The notes beneath the pieces are model-generated. The model saw only the letters and a program-made list of their open reading frames with translations. It ran no database searches and was not told the DNA's origin. Shown piece after piece: positions 7,107 through 13,695 of a DNA stretch of 13,695 bases. The stretch is from DCFW01 sp963790715. Lineage in GTDB: Bacteria > Bacteroidota > Bacteroidia > Bacteroidales > Bacteroidaceae. The stretch lies in the NCBI GenBank assembly GCA_963790715.1, contig CAWBPN010000005.1, forward strand, positions 1 to 13,695, in the 5' to 3' direction. The position numbers were made by a program, and so were the translations under genes. Position 1 is the stretch's first letter. Every line of letters begins with the position of its first letter.

Positions 7107-7294
7107 TCGGTACTCACGGAGTGAAGTATGATTTACTCTTTCGGGTGCTAATATAGTATAATAAACTATACCAGCCAAATTTATTGCAATTTATTTTTCA
7201 TGTATTTTTTATCTTTAAAGTCAATTATTTTATAAAAACACTATTAATCGTATTGTTAAACATTTTATAATCAAAGGCTTACGCCAGCCATTTC
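7107..7294. other. candidate 188-bp invertible segment next to the recombinase gene
   Basis: DNA between two perfect 15-bp inverted repeats. It contains the last five sense codons and stop of the recombinase gene. It also contains a minus-strand TAAATTTG (7176-7183) that fits the Bacteroides -7 box and points at the capsule operon, though no good -33 box is seen. Inversion would turn this element around and give the recombinase a different tail. Inversion itself is not shown by one sequence. Confidence 0.45.
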
Positions 7295-8304
7295 CTCTTG
7301 TACAGAGGTCTGTTATAATCTATAATTTTTTTTAGAAGCTTTTTGTTTGCATCATATAGAAGGGTGTTATTAATGCCTTTTATATATGTTTGAGTGGTAT
7401 TTGTTGTTGTGTGGCCTAGTGCCTTAGAAATAACTGACATATCAACATTTGACTCAAAAGCGAGACTAGCCCACGTGTGACGTGGTACATAAGATGTTAA
7501 GTTCCCACTGATTCCGGCCATATTTCTCAATTTTTTTAATACCCTATTATAATAACACAACCGACTACTGTATTGCCTATACGATTTTTCTTTATCGTCG
7601 TTCGTGATAAACGGGAAAACATAATCACCGTCAGCCGACCAGTAGCGGTCTATTATCTCCTGCATGCACGGCTCTAATTTTATACTTATCTTTTGCTGGG
7701 TTTTATGACGCTTATATATAAGGTATCCATCTTTTATATTGTCTTTTTTCATGAAAGCAATATCAATAAACGGTATTCCGCAAGCATAGAAACTGAAGAG
7801 AAAAATATCACGAACCGTTTGAAGCACCGACCCGGATTTTAAACTAATAGCCTGCAACTTATTTATTTCGTCCTTTCCGATGGCACGTTTACGAGTGGTC
7901 TCATTTCCTGTAAAGACGTTTTTGAACGGATTCTTCTGTTCTATCAATTCATTTGAAACGGCCTTGTTATAAATTGCACGTAGAGAACGTAAGTAGCATG
8001 AAATGGTATTAAGACATATATTGTTTTCTTTTAGCCATTTCTCATAGTCTTCCATAAGTCGTTTGTCGATTTTACTCAAAACTATGTCTTTACCTTTCCT
8101 GAATTTCATAAACGAGCATATAGCCGTTCGATAATTTTTAGCTGTACTGAAACAGTGGTTCCCTTCGGTATGCTCAATCTCTTTTTTTGCATACTCCGAA
8201 AAATGAATAGCCGGATTGCGCGTTTTCGGTGATCCTGCAACGTTTTCGAGTTTTTGAACTCCCTTACCTACCCGTAAATTAAATTGAATACATAAATTAA
8301 ACAT
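7279..8304 (-). CDS. tyrosine recombinase / integrase, Bacteroidetes phase-variation type
   Basis: A 341-aa site-specific recombinase. The N-terminal SAM-like core-binding domain is seen at about 33-125 (STAKNYRTAICSFMKF; CYLRSLRAIYNKAV). The catalytic domain is at about 140-325. Visible active-site elements are Lys201 (YKRHKTQQ), Arg275-His276 (SYVPRHTWAS), His298 (ALGHTT) and the nucleophile Tyr307 (TTQTYI). Relatives usually read 'FY-(T/L)-R-G-(M/I)' at the first arginine box; here it is FYACGIPF (172-179), so Arg I is absent. Arg I is also non-canonical in some active Bacteroides integrases such as IntDOT, so activity is not excluded. The start at 8304 is the only early Met. One arm of a perfect 15-bp inverted repeat lies in codons 332-337, which suggests the enzyme inverts DNA at its own 3' end. 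It is oriented with and upstream of the capsule operon and divergent from the ATPase genes. Confidence 0.9.
   Translation of the reverse strand: MFNLCIQFNLRVGKGVQKLENVAGSPKTRNPAIHFSEYAKKEIEHTEGNHCFSTAKNYRTAICSFMKFRKGKDIVLSKIDKRLMEDYEKWLKENNICLNTISCYLRSLRAIYNKAVSNELIEQKNPFKNVFTGNETTRKRAIGKDEINKLQAISLKSGSVLQTVRDIFLFSFYACGIPFIDIAFMKKDNIKDGYLIYKRHKTQQKISIKLEPCMQEIIDRYWSADGDYVFPFITNDDKEKSYRQYSSRLCYYNRVLKKLRNMAGISGNLTSYVPRHTWASLAFESNVDMSVISKALGHTTTNTTQTYIKGINNTLLYDANKKLLKKIIDYNRPLYKRKWLA
7295..7309 (-). repeat. right arm of 15-bp perfect inverted repeat, inside recombinase 3' end
   Basis: CTCTTGTACAGAGGT, the exact reverse complement of 7092-7106. On the coding strand it encodes residues 332-336 (RPLYK) plus the first bases of the next codon, just before the stop of the recombinase gene. 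The match stops exactly at both ends of the 15 bp. Confidence 0.6.
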
Positions 8305-8409
8305 ATCGCTTTATAATTATTGTTTTATTGTATTTCCGTGATTATAACCAATTATAAAAGTACTTGGTATTAGCAAATTATGCAAGTAATAGGTGCAATT
8401 TCAGCTGTC

Positions 8410-8431
8410 AATAGAAGAAATCTTCTATTTT
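8410..8431 (+). terminator. weak AT-rich stem-loop with T-tract, upstream of first ATPase gene
   Basis: TAGAAG-AAAT-CTTCTA (8412-8427) is followed by TTTTC on the plus strand. It lies in the 195-bp divergent gap between the recombinase and the first ATPase gene. AATAGAAGAAA (8410-8420) recurs exactly at 8487-8497, immediately before the ATPase start codon. No plus-strand gene precedes it in the gap, so attenuation or chance is as likely as termination. Confidence 0.25.
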
Positions 8432-8499
8432 TCGAACCAAGACTGACGTCGACCTGGAAAAAATGCGTATTTTTACGAAAATTTTAAATAGAAGAAAAA

Positions 8500-9756
8500 A
8501 TGGAGGTAAGTAGAGCAGATTATATCGCATTACTGTATGCGAAACGTGAAAATGGACGTGTTAAGATGATTACCGGTGTTGGCAAATGCGGCAAATCGTA
8601 CTTACTACTCACTCTTTTTCGCAGACATTTGCTTGAAAAGAATATACCGGAAGACCATATTATCTCGCTTGCCCTTGATGACTCAGCCAACAACAAATAT
8701 CTGGATGCGAAAGAACTTTATGACTATATTGCCGGACAAATCAAAGAAAATGAACATTACTACATTTTGCTTGATGAAATTCATCTGGTAAAAGGTTTTG
8801 AAGATGTGCTCAACAATCTTATGCACTTGCCGGGAGCGGACATTTATATAACAGGTAGCAGTTCTGAAATTCTCTCACGCGACATAATCACCGATTATAA
8901 CGCCAATGGTGACGAAATACGTGTCTATCCGTTCAGCTTTGCAGAATTTTATTCAGTAGTCGGCGGTGACAAACAGGAAGCATTGGATATGTATTGTCGC
9001 TACGGCGGTATACCGCAAGTCCTGCAAATGCAGACTTCAGAAGAAAAAGAGAACTTCTTGAAAAGCCTTTTTGATCAGGTATATTTCCGTGATGTTGTAA
9101 TCAACAGCGATGACATGCCAATAGAAAATGAAATAGGCAAAATTGCCAATATAATAGCATCATCCATCGGCACATCTACCAGTACACCCAAAATTTTCAG
9201 AACACTTGTGCCTGCAAGCAAAAAAATGGATTTATCTTATAGGGTTGACAGTTATATCGATTACCTAAAAGATATATGCCTTATAAACGCAGTTCGCCGT
9301 TATGATATAATATGCCATAAATATAAGTATACCCCCCAGTTTAAATACTATTTTGTTGATATGGGATTAAGAAATGCATGCCTTAATTTCAGCCAACAGG
9401 GTGAAAGCGGCATTATGGAAAATGTAATTTACAACGAACTGCTTCGTCGCCGTTTCTCTGTAGACAGCGGTGAATTGAACCTCTATACTAAACTGAAACA
9501 TCCACGAATAAAACTATTGAAAATAGATTTCATGGCTTATAACGGCAGTAGCCATTATTATATACAAGCAGCATTAGAACTCGACACGCCGGAAAAGATA
9601 AGGCAGGAAGAAGAACCTTTTCTCAAGATAATAAAAGATCCGTACAAAAAGATCATTATTCAAAAATCATCAGTCACACCATGGCATGACGAGCGAGGTG
9701 TACTCATTATCGGCTTGATGGATTTTCTTCTTCATCCCGAATGCTTGGAATGGTGA
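8500..9756 (+). CDS. AAA-type ATPase with DUF4143 / PD-(D/E)XK-like C-terminus
   Basis: A 418-aa protein of the AAA_14 + DUF4143 architecture, common in multiple copies in Bacteroidetes and of unknown function. Walker A is GVGKCGKS at residues 26-33 (most relatives have GVRRxGKS), Walker B is YYILLDEIH at 87-95 with Asp92-Glu93, and a sensor strand is IYITGSSSEIL at 115-125. A lid and winged-helix-like region follows (YCRYGGIPQVL). The C-terminal third has the worn restriction-nuclease fold of the family: Glu in ENVIYNELLRR (about 307), KIDFMA (about 342) and YIQAALEL (about 355). Gln stands where a nuclease would have its ExK acid, so cleavage activity is doubtful. No signal peptide or membrane segment is visible, so it is cytoplasmic. 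The ATG is preceded by AGAAGAAAAA, a weak purine-rich site. It is followed by a separate ATPase gene with its own promoter, so the pair need not be one operon. Confidence 0.9.
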   Translation: MEVSRADYIALLYAKRENGRVKMITGVGKCGKSYLLLTLFRRHLLEKNIPEDHIISLALDDSANNKYLDAKELYDYIAGQIKENEHYYILLDEIHLVKGFEDVLNNLMHLPGADIYITGSSSEILSRDIITDYNANGDEIRVYPFSFAEFYSVVGGDKQEALDMYCRYGGIPQVLQMQTSEEKENFLKSLFDQVYFRDVVINSDDMPIENEIGKIANIIASSIGTSTSTPKIFRTLVPASKKMDLSYRVDSYIDYLKDICLINAVRRYDIICHKYKYTPQFKYYFVDMGLRNACLNFSQQGESGIMENVIYNELLRRRFSVDSGELNLYTKLKHPRIKLLKIDFMAYNGSSHYYIQAALELDTPEKIRQEEEPFLKIIKDPYKKIIIQKSSVTPWHDERGVLIIGLMDFLLHPECLEW

Positions 9757-9803
9757 TAGCCGGAAGGTATTACACCTAAAGCAAGATGCAACACATAAAG
9801 CAG

Positions 9804-9848
9804 AACCTCGTCCAAAACTCGAAAAAAAATCGAGTTTTGGACGAGGTT
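9804..9848. repeat. perfect 19-bp hairpin between the two ATPase genes
   Basis: AACCTCGTCCAAAACTCGA (9804-9822) is the exact reverse complement of 9830-9848, with an A7 loop. Neither strand has a T-tract after the stem, so it is not a textbook intrinsic terminator. Its position 48 bp after the first ATPase stop and just before the next promoter fits transcriptional insulation. The perfection of the stem suggests recent origin or selection. Confidence 0.75.
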
Positions 9849-9860
9849 ATATCAACAATA

Positions 9861-9892
9861 CTTGCCAAAACTCTATTTTTTTATTATATTTG
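9861..9892 (+). promoter_or_regulatory. Bacteroides-type promoter for the second ATPase gene
   Basis: CTTG (9861-9864), 20 bp, then TATATTTG (9885-9892) fits the Bacteroides pattern TTTG-N19/21-TAnnTTTG with one mismatch in the -33 box. Transcription would start near 9899, about 15 nt before the ATG at 9915. This decides the gene start: the longer in-frame reading from 9786 would run through the hairpin and the promoter itself. Confidence 0.7.
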
Positions 9893-9914
9893 TACTATCA
9901 AAAGCAGAAATAAT

Positions 9915-11345
9915 ATGGAAAAGCTAATCGGTAGAAAAATAGAAATCGCTGAATTGCAGAGATGTTATAGCTCTGACAGGTCGGAATTCATTATTGTTTA
10001 TGGTCGTAGACGTATAGGAAAGACTTTCTTAATAAACAATGTGTTTAAAGATAAATATGCTTTTAGTTACACCGGAGGACATAACATAACACCCGAACGG
10101 CAATTAAAAGATTTTGCCGAAGCAATCCAACAGTATAGCGGTGCCCCCTACCCTCCGTCTTTAAATGACTGGTTCGATGCTTTCAAGTATCTGAGGATGT
10201 TGCTTGAATCTATGCCCAAAGAGCTGAGGAAAGTGATATTTCTTGATGAAATGCCATGGATAGACTCTCATCATTCAAGCTTTGTTTCTGCTTTGGAAAA
10301 GTTTTGGAACAGTTGGGCAGCATTGCGTGACGATATATTCTTTATAGCATGCGGTTCCGCCACATCATGGATGGTTGACAAATTAATTGAAAATCAAGGC
10401 GGACTACACAACCGCATCACAAACAGAATATATTTGCAGCCGTTTACACTAAATGAATGCGAAGAATATCTCCGTAACCGTTCTTGTACATGGGATCGCT
10501 ATCAAATAACGCAATGTTACATGGTGTTGGGTGGTGTGCCATTCTACCTAAGTCTATTGAACACCGACGAAAGCCTGGCTCAGAATATTGATGAACTTTT
10601 CTTCAGGACAGGAGGAAAATTAACCGGTGAGTTCAATGAACTGTATAACGCTTTATTCGTAAATGCCGATAAATATATTGCTGTCGTGAAAGCCCTTTCA
10701 GAAAAACGCGAAGGCCTTACCCGGCAAGATATGGTAAAAGCCACAAAAATGTCAGGCGGCGGACTGACGAAAGTACTTAATAATTTGGAGCAATGCGATT
10801 TCATACTGAGCTATTCAAAATTTAAGAGTAACAGTAAGAATGCAATTTACAGGCTTAAAGACTTTTATACCCTCTTTTATTATAAATTCATTGAAAACAA
10901 CAGGACTCAAGACAAGCATTATTGGATGCATAAGATGAATTCACCTGAAGTCTATGATTGGCAAGGCTTCTCTTTCGAGCTGATTTGCCTGTTGCATGTT
11001 GATCAGATAAAGCAACGCCTCGGCATTTTCGGGATATTGACCAACGCCTGCTCATGGCGCAGCAATGACGAAGGAAGCAAGGCTCAAATAGATTTGCTTA
11101 TAGATCGTTCTGACAGAGTGATAAACCTATGTGAAATGAAATTCTCGCAAGACGTATATGTTATCACCAAGGAATATGAGAATAAACTTCGTACACGCAT
11201 GGGTATATTTCGTGCGGAAAGCAAGACTAAAAAATCTATAGTAACAACTTTTGTAACTACGTTCGGTGTTGCCAAAAACATTCATTCGGGCATAGTGCAG
11301 AATGAAATTGTGATGGATGATTTGTTCGTACCGAATCCTGTATGA
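9915..11345 (+). CDS. archaeal-type/STAND-like AAA ATPase with PD-(D/E)XK nuclease-like C-terminus
   Basis: A 476-aa ATPase of the MNS/archaeal ATPase group (Pfam ATPase_2 plus a DUF234-like tail). It opens with the family signature MEKLIGRKIEIAELQ. Walker A is GRRRIGKT at 30-37, and Walker B is KVIFLDEMPWI with Asp111-Glu112. A sensor strand is IFFIACGSATSWM (141-153), followed by 'GGVPFYLSLL'. A winged-helix follows (GLTRQDMVKATKMSGGGLT). The C-terminal AQIDLLIDR...NLCEMKFS has Asp393, Glu407 and Lys409, the full D-ExK set of a restriction-endonuclease fold, so a nuclease activity is possible here. The start at 9915 is chosen over 9786 because a promoter lies between them and the family signature begins at this Met. 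It meets the convergent MFS gene with only 2 bp between the stop codons. The function of the family is not established. Confidence 0.9.
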   Translation: MEKLIGRKIEIAELQRCYSSDRSEFIIVYGRRRIGKTFLINNVFKDKYAFSYTGGHNITPERQLKDFAEAIQQYSGAPYPPSLNDWFDAFKYLRMLLESMPKELRKVIFLDEMPWIDSHHSSFVSALEKFWNSWAALRDDIFFIACGSATSWMVDKLIENQGGLHNRITNRIYLQPFTLNECEEYLRNRSCTWDRYQITQCYMVLGGVPFYLSLLNTDESLAQNIDELFFRTGGKLTGEFNELYNALFVNADKYIAVVKALSEKREGLTRQDMVKATKMSGGGLTKVLNNLEQCDFILSYSKFKSNSKNAIYRLKDFYTLFYYKFIENNRTQDKHYWMHKMNSPEVYDWQGFSFELICLLHVDQIKQRLGIFGILTNACSWRSNDEGSKAQIDLLIDRSDRVINLCEMKFSQDVYVITKEYENKLRTRMGIFRAESKTKKSIVTTFVTTFGVAKNIHSGIVQNEIVMDDLFVPNPV

Positions 11346-11347
11346 TA

Positions 11348-12622
11348 TTATTCTTTAGCCCGATGAAAAATTTCTTTGAATTTAATAGTCTTGTTATTGA
11401 TAAGAGGTTTTGCCCAATATCCCAAGAATGTCATATACCCTACGGTTATGAAAATGAAACACATGCCAAGTTTCAATGACGTTATATCCGATATTTTGCT
11501 GATAATCAGCGGACCGATAGCTCCACCTACGATTGCAGAACACAATATGCCGGCAAAAGAACCATGATTGGACGGTGCCGAATTCAACCCTAATGAAAAT
11601 ACGATGGAATACATCATTGAAATGCTGAACCCTACAGAAGGAAAGGCTATGAGTGATACGCTGCGATTACCAAGCAAAGCCAACAGTAGCAGTACGATAG
11701 TAAGAAATCCCGAGCCTCGCAACAATTTGCGGCAATCGATAAACTTTAACAATATCATGCCCAAGATACAACCTATTGTCATCAGTCCCCAAAAATAAGC
11801 AACAGCCTGTGCTCCGGTAGTCTGCGGATCTATATTGTGATATTTGCTCAGGAAAGTACTCATCCATATAGATGTACCTTGTTCTGTGGAAACGTAGCAA
11901 AAAATCCCTAAAAAGAAAAGCCATACATATTTTTGCTTGAAAAGGAACTTATATGAATCTTTTGAACCCGACTTTTCATCTTCCTTCAATTCTATGCTGG
12001 GGAAATGAGTAAACAGAACGAACAATAACATTATGATAATCAAAATTGCAAACACCCAATAAAGTGATACCCACGGTAAATTATGCGGAGTGATTGCAGC
12101 CAATGTATCGACAAAGAAGTTATTACCTTTTATATAATTGACAGGAGTGAGTCTATGAATAAGGTATGTATATACAAGAGGACTTAAAAACGATGCCACA
12201 CCGAAAACGAATTGCGCCAATTCTGCAATAAATGCATAATTTTCTTCTCCGCCTACCGTACGTTGCAGTGGGTTAAGCACGGTTTGCAGCATGGCCATAC
12301 CAAGACCTATAATGAAAGATGATGCCAACAACACAGTATAAGTATGAAAAGAGGCGAATAATAATGTTCCTATTAACGGTAATAAAAAGCCGATGAAGAG
12401 TACCGGTTTTTCTCCTATTTTATCTATCATGATGCCGGCCGGAATTGACATGATTGCATACGCCAGAAAGAACGAAGTAGGTATGAATCCCGCCAATGCC
12501 AAGTCTTTAAGATGAAAATTCTGTACTATATCCGGAATTAGCGGACCTAAAATATTGGTTATAAATGAAATAGTAAACCAAAAGGCCATAATAACGACCA
12601 ACATACCTGCATTCTTTTTCAT
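11348..12622 (-). CDS. MFS sugar permease, FHS (fucose/glucose-galactose) family-like
   Basis: A 424-aa inner-membrane transporter with about twelve hydrophobic helices and a larger cytoplasmic loop (FPSIELKEDEKSGSKDSYKF, about residues 209-228) between the halves. The first half has SFFLAYAIMSIPAGIMIDKI and GLGMAMLQTVLNPLQRTVGG. The second has GTSIWMSTFLSKYHNIDPQT, YFWGLMTIGCILGMILLKFI and GSFAGILCSAIVGGAIGPLI. The stretch 'Y-F-W-G-x-M-x-I-G' and the late 'V-G-G-A-I-x-P-L' are typical of the FHS branch, which imports hexoses with protons. The substrate cannot be named. It is divergent from a SusC-type receptor gene 290 bp away, which suggests uptake of a sugar first brought in through the outer membrane. 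A TATTTTTG -7 box lies about 56 bp upstream of the start. Confidence 0.85.
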   Translation of the reverse strand: MKKNAGMLVVIMAFWFTISFITNILGPLIPDIVQNFHLKDLALAGFIPTSFFLAYAIMSIPAGIMIDKIGEKPVLFIGFLLPLIGTLLFASFHTYTVLLASSFIIGLGMAMLQTVLNPLQRTVGGEENYAFIAELAQFVFGVASFLSPLVYTYLIHRLTPVNYIKGNNFFVDTLAAITPHNLPWVSLYWVFAILIIIMLLFVLFTHFPSIELKEDEKSGSKDSYKFLFKQKYVWLFFLGIFCYVSTEQGTSIWMSTFLSKYHNIDPQTTGAQAVAYFWGLMTIGCILGMILLKFIDCRKLLRGSGFLTIVLLLLALLGNRSVSLIAFPSVGFSISMMYSIVFSLGLNSAPSNHGSFAGILCSAIVGGAIGPLIISKISDITSLKLGMCFIFITVGYMTFLGYWAKPLINNKTIKFKEIFHRAKE

Positions 12623-12677
12623 GATATAATGTGTTTTATATTTTTCTGAATTTGTATTTTATTCTGTTACAACAATG

Positions 12678-12685
12678 CAAAAATA
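12678..12685 (-). promoter_or_regulatory. -7 box upstream of MFS permease
   Basis: Minus-strand TATTTTTG matches TAnnTTTG and would start transcription about 49 nt before the permease ATG. A TTG lies 17 bp upstream, short of the usual 19-21, so the -33 part is weak. Confidence 0.4.
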
Positions 12686-12710
12686 CTGATTATTTCGTAT
12701 ACCAATATCT

Positions 12711-12789
12711 CAATTTGCGCATAAATGATATTAGAAATCTTATTAATTTTATCATTTTTGCGCAAAATGAAGAAACATATACGCAAAAT
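12711..12789. promoter_or_regulatory. inverted repeat and phased half-site in the divergent MFS/SusC promoter region
   Basis: TTTGCGCATAAATGATA (12714-12730) and TATCATTTTTGCGCAAA (12750-12766) are inverted arms with one mismatch and a 19-bp centre. GCGCAAAAT (12760-12768) recurs as ACGCAAAAT at 12781-12789, exactly 21 bp along, which is two helical turns. The sites sit between the two divergent -7 boxes, the place for a shared operator or activator site. The regulator is not in the window. Confidence 0.5.
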
Positions 12790-12815
12790 ATATTATCGGA
12801 TGTCTATATTAATTC

Positions 12816-12823
12816 TATATTTG
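12816..12823 (+). promoter_or_regulatory. -7 box upstream of SusC-type receptor gene
   Basis: TATATTTG matches the Bacteroides -7 consensus exactly. No good TTTG is seen 19-21 bp before it, as expected of an activator-dependent promoter. The transcript would begin near 12830, leaving an 80-odd-nt leader. Confidence 0.45.
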
Positions 12824-12912
12824 TAGTGTATTAAGAGATAATTTAGTTAATATTAATTGAACGGAAAATTGTAAGATTTACTTTAAAATTGTAAAAATTT
12901 AAAATCATTGTT

Positions 12913-13695
12913 ATGGAAACAGCAAATATTGTTATTCATGTAAGAAAAGTTATTTTGTATAGGTTGAAGTTATTATTGACTTTAACGCTATTATTTGCTT
13001 GCCAGTTTGTCATAGCGCAAAACAATCATACAGTGAAAGGTGTGGTTGTTTCGGCTGATAACGAACCTCTGTTTGGAGTGAATGTGATGCAAAAGGGAAC
13101 CACAAATGGTGTTATCACAGACCAAGACGGCAATTTCACGTTGTCTGTTCCCGGTAATTGCACTATCGAAGTATCGTATGTAGGCTATCAGTCACAGAAC
13201 TTGAAGATTGGGCCACAGACATCACAATTGAAAGTCGTATTGAAAGACTTGAACAAGCAATTGGATGAAGTGGTGGTAGTCGGTTACGGAGTCCAGCGTA
13301 AAAAGCTGGTTACAGGTGCCACGGTTCAAGTTAGCGGCGATGATATTCAAAAAATGAATACCGTCAATCCGTTAACTGCATTGCAAAGCAAAACACCTGG
13401 TGTCAGTATCGTACAAGAGTCCGGTATGCCCGGTGAAGGATATAAGGTGACGGTTCGCGGACTGGGAACTACAGGTGATGCCACACCTTTATATATTATA
13501 GATGGCGTAACCGGTGGCGACATCAACAGTTTAAACCCGGCAGACATAGAAAGCATCGACGTATTGAAGGATGCAGCTTCCGCCGCTATTTACGGATCGC
13601 GTGCTGCCAACGGTGTAATATTGGTTACTACGAAACAGGGTAAGGCAGGAAAGACCCAGTTGACATACGACGGATATGTAGGATTCCAGAATGTT
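12913..13695 (+). CDS. SusC/RagA-type TonB-dependent outer-membrane receptor, N-terminal part
   Basis: The first 261 codons of a receptor that continues past the window edge. These proteins are normally around 1000 aa and form an outer-membrane beta-barrel that imports glycans or other nutrients with a SusD partner. A basic-hydrophobic signal peptide ends near LLFACQFVIAQ (residues 27-37). A carboxypeptidase-regulatory-like domain follows (VKGVVVSADNEPLFGVNVMQ, about 42-61, then TDQDGNFTL). The TonB-box-like DEVVVVGYG precedes the plug domain, which carries the SusC signature PLYIIDGVTGG...LNPADIESIDVLKDAASA...YGSRAANGVILVTTK. The ATG at 12913 is chosen because a full signal peptide follows it. 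No STN/FecR-type domain is present before the regulatory-like domain. It is divergent from an FHS-like sugar permease with shared dyad sites between them. Confidence 0.95.
   Translation, partial: METANIVIHVRKVILYRLKLLLTLTLLFACQFVIAQNNHTVKGVVVSADNEPLFGVNVMQKGTTNGVITDQDGNFTLSVPGNCTIEVSYVGYQSQNLKIGPQTSQLKVVLKDLNKQLDEVVVVGYGVQRKKLVTGATVQVSGDDIQKMNTVNPLTALQSKTPGVSIVQESGMPGEGYKVTVRGLGTTGDATPLYIIDGVTGGDINSLNPADIESIDVLKDAASAAIYGSRAANGVILVTTKQGKAGKTQLTYDGYVGFQNV

Larger units (their letters stand above)
5949..7278. other. 1.3-kb gene-free, structure-rich region upstream of the capsule operon
   Basis: No convincing gene is present on either strand; the longest readings are under 40 codons or lack any family resemblance. 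Notably there is no upxY/upxZ antiterminator pair, which often opens Bacteroides capsule operons. The stretch is very AT-rich and holds two related stem-loop units near wza, an array of AATCGTTTTA boxes, two diverged dyad modules, several palindromes and the distal arm of the 15-bp inverted repeat shared with the recombinase gene. These are listed separately. The most natural role is a long regulated leader and promoter region for the minus-strand polysaccharide operon. Confidence 0.6.

Noticed and set aside
7008..7124. A 38-codon plus-strand reading (MKNSSPSCRFLYQSTDKSRT...) that covers the left arm of the 15-bp inverted repeat
   Set aside because: Low-complexity, no family resemblance, no clear ribosome site or promoter; likely chance in the leader region.
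9786..9914. A 43-residue N-terminal extension of the second ATPase
   Set aside because: The extension would be translated from the 19-bp hairpin and the promoter, has no family counterpart, and the predicted transcript begins after it.
13408..13419. GTACAAGAGTC in the SusC gene, resembling the left arm of the inverted repeat
   Set aside because: The 11-bp match encodes ordinary plug-domain residues (VQES) and matches of this length are expected by chance in a window of this size.

Overview
The window reads as a low-GC chromosome segment from a Bacteroidales bacterium (Bacteroides, Phocaeicola or Parabacteroides type). Evidence for this: a SusC/RagA-type TonB-dependent receptor, a Wza/Wzc pair of the Bacteroides capsule type, a Bacteroidetes-type tyrosine recombinase, and -7 promoter boxes matching TAnnTTTG. 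Species cannot be assigned. LAYOUT. Positions 1-580 hold a decayed IS66-type accessory gene. Positions 581-5948 (minus strand) hold what remains of a capsule/exopolysaccharide operon, in transcription order: a Wza-like export lipoprotein split by a 1-nt frameshift, an intact BY-kinase Wzc, an RfbH-type deoxyhexose gene cut off at about half length, a 3' scrap of a sugar-transfer-type gene joined to it out of frame, and an intact membrane acyltransferase. Only Wzc and the acyltransferase look intact, so the locus appears to be decaying after a deletion. Positions 5949-7278 have no gene but are dense in structure: two related stem-loop units with terminator-like U-tracts just upstream of wza, six AATCGTyTTA boxes (four inside an exact 27-bp direct repeat), two diverged TTAATTG...CAATTAA modules, a strong palindrome and a set of overlapping hairpins. 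Positions 7279-8304 (minus) encode a tyrosine recombinase. One copy of a perfect 15-bp inverted repeat lies in its last codons and the other lies about 190 bp downstream, toward the capsule genes. This is the geometry of a small invertible segment; flipping it would exchange the recombinase's C-terminal tail and reverse any promoter inside. Positions 8500-11345 (plus) carry two unrelated-in-detail but similarly built ATPases, each an AAA/STAND-like NTPase joined to a PD-(D/E)XK-type C-terminus. They are separated by a perfect 19-bp hairpin and a clear Bacteroides promoter. Positions 11348-12622 (minus) encode an FHS-like sugar MFS permease. It is divergent from a SusC-type receptor (12913 to the window end), with an inverted repeat plus a phased half-site in the shared promoter region. 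This is probably the edge of a nutrient-uptake locus. HOW THE PARTS FIT. The recombinase and the long structured leader are placed to control the capsule operon, as recombinases do at other Bacteroides surface loci, but no UpxY/UpxZ antitermination gene is present in the window. The ATPase pair has no visible functional partner. The MFS/SusC pair is likely co-regulated from the shared intergenic region. All functional statements are inferred from sequence reading and family knowledge; no searches were run.
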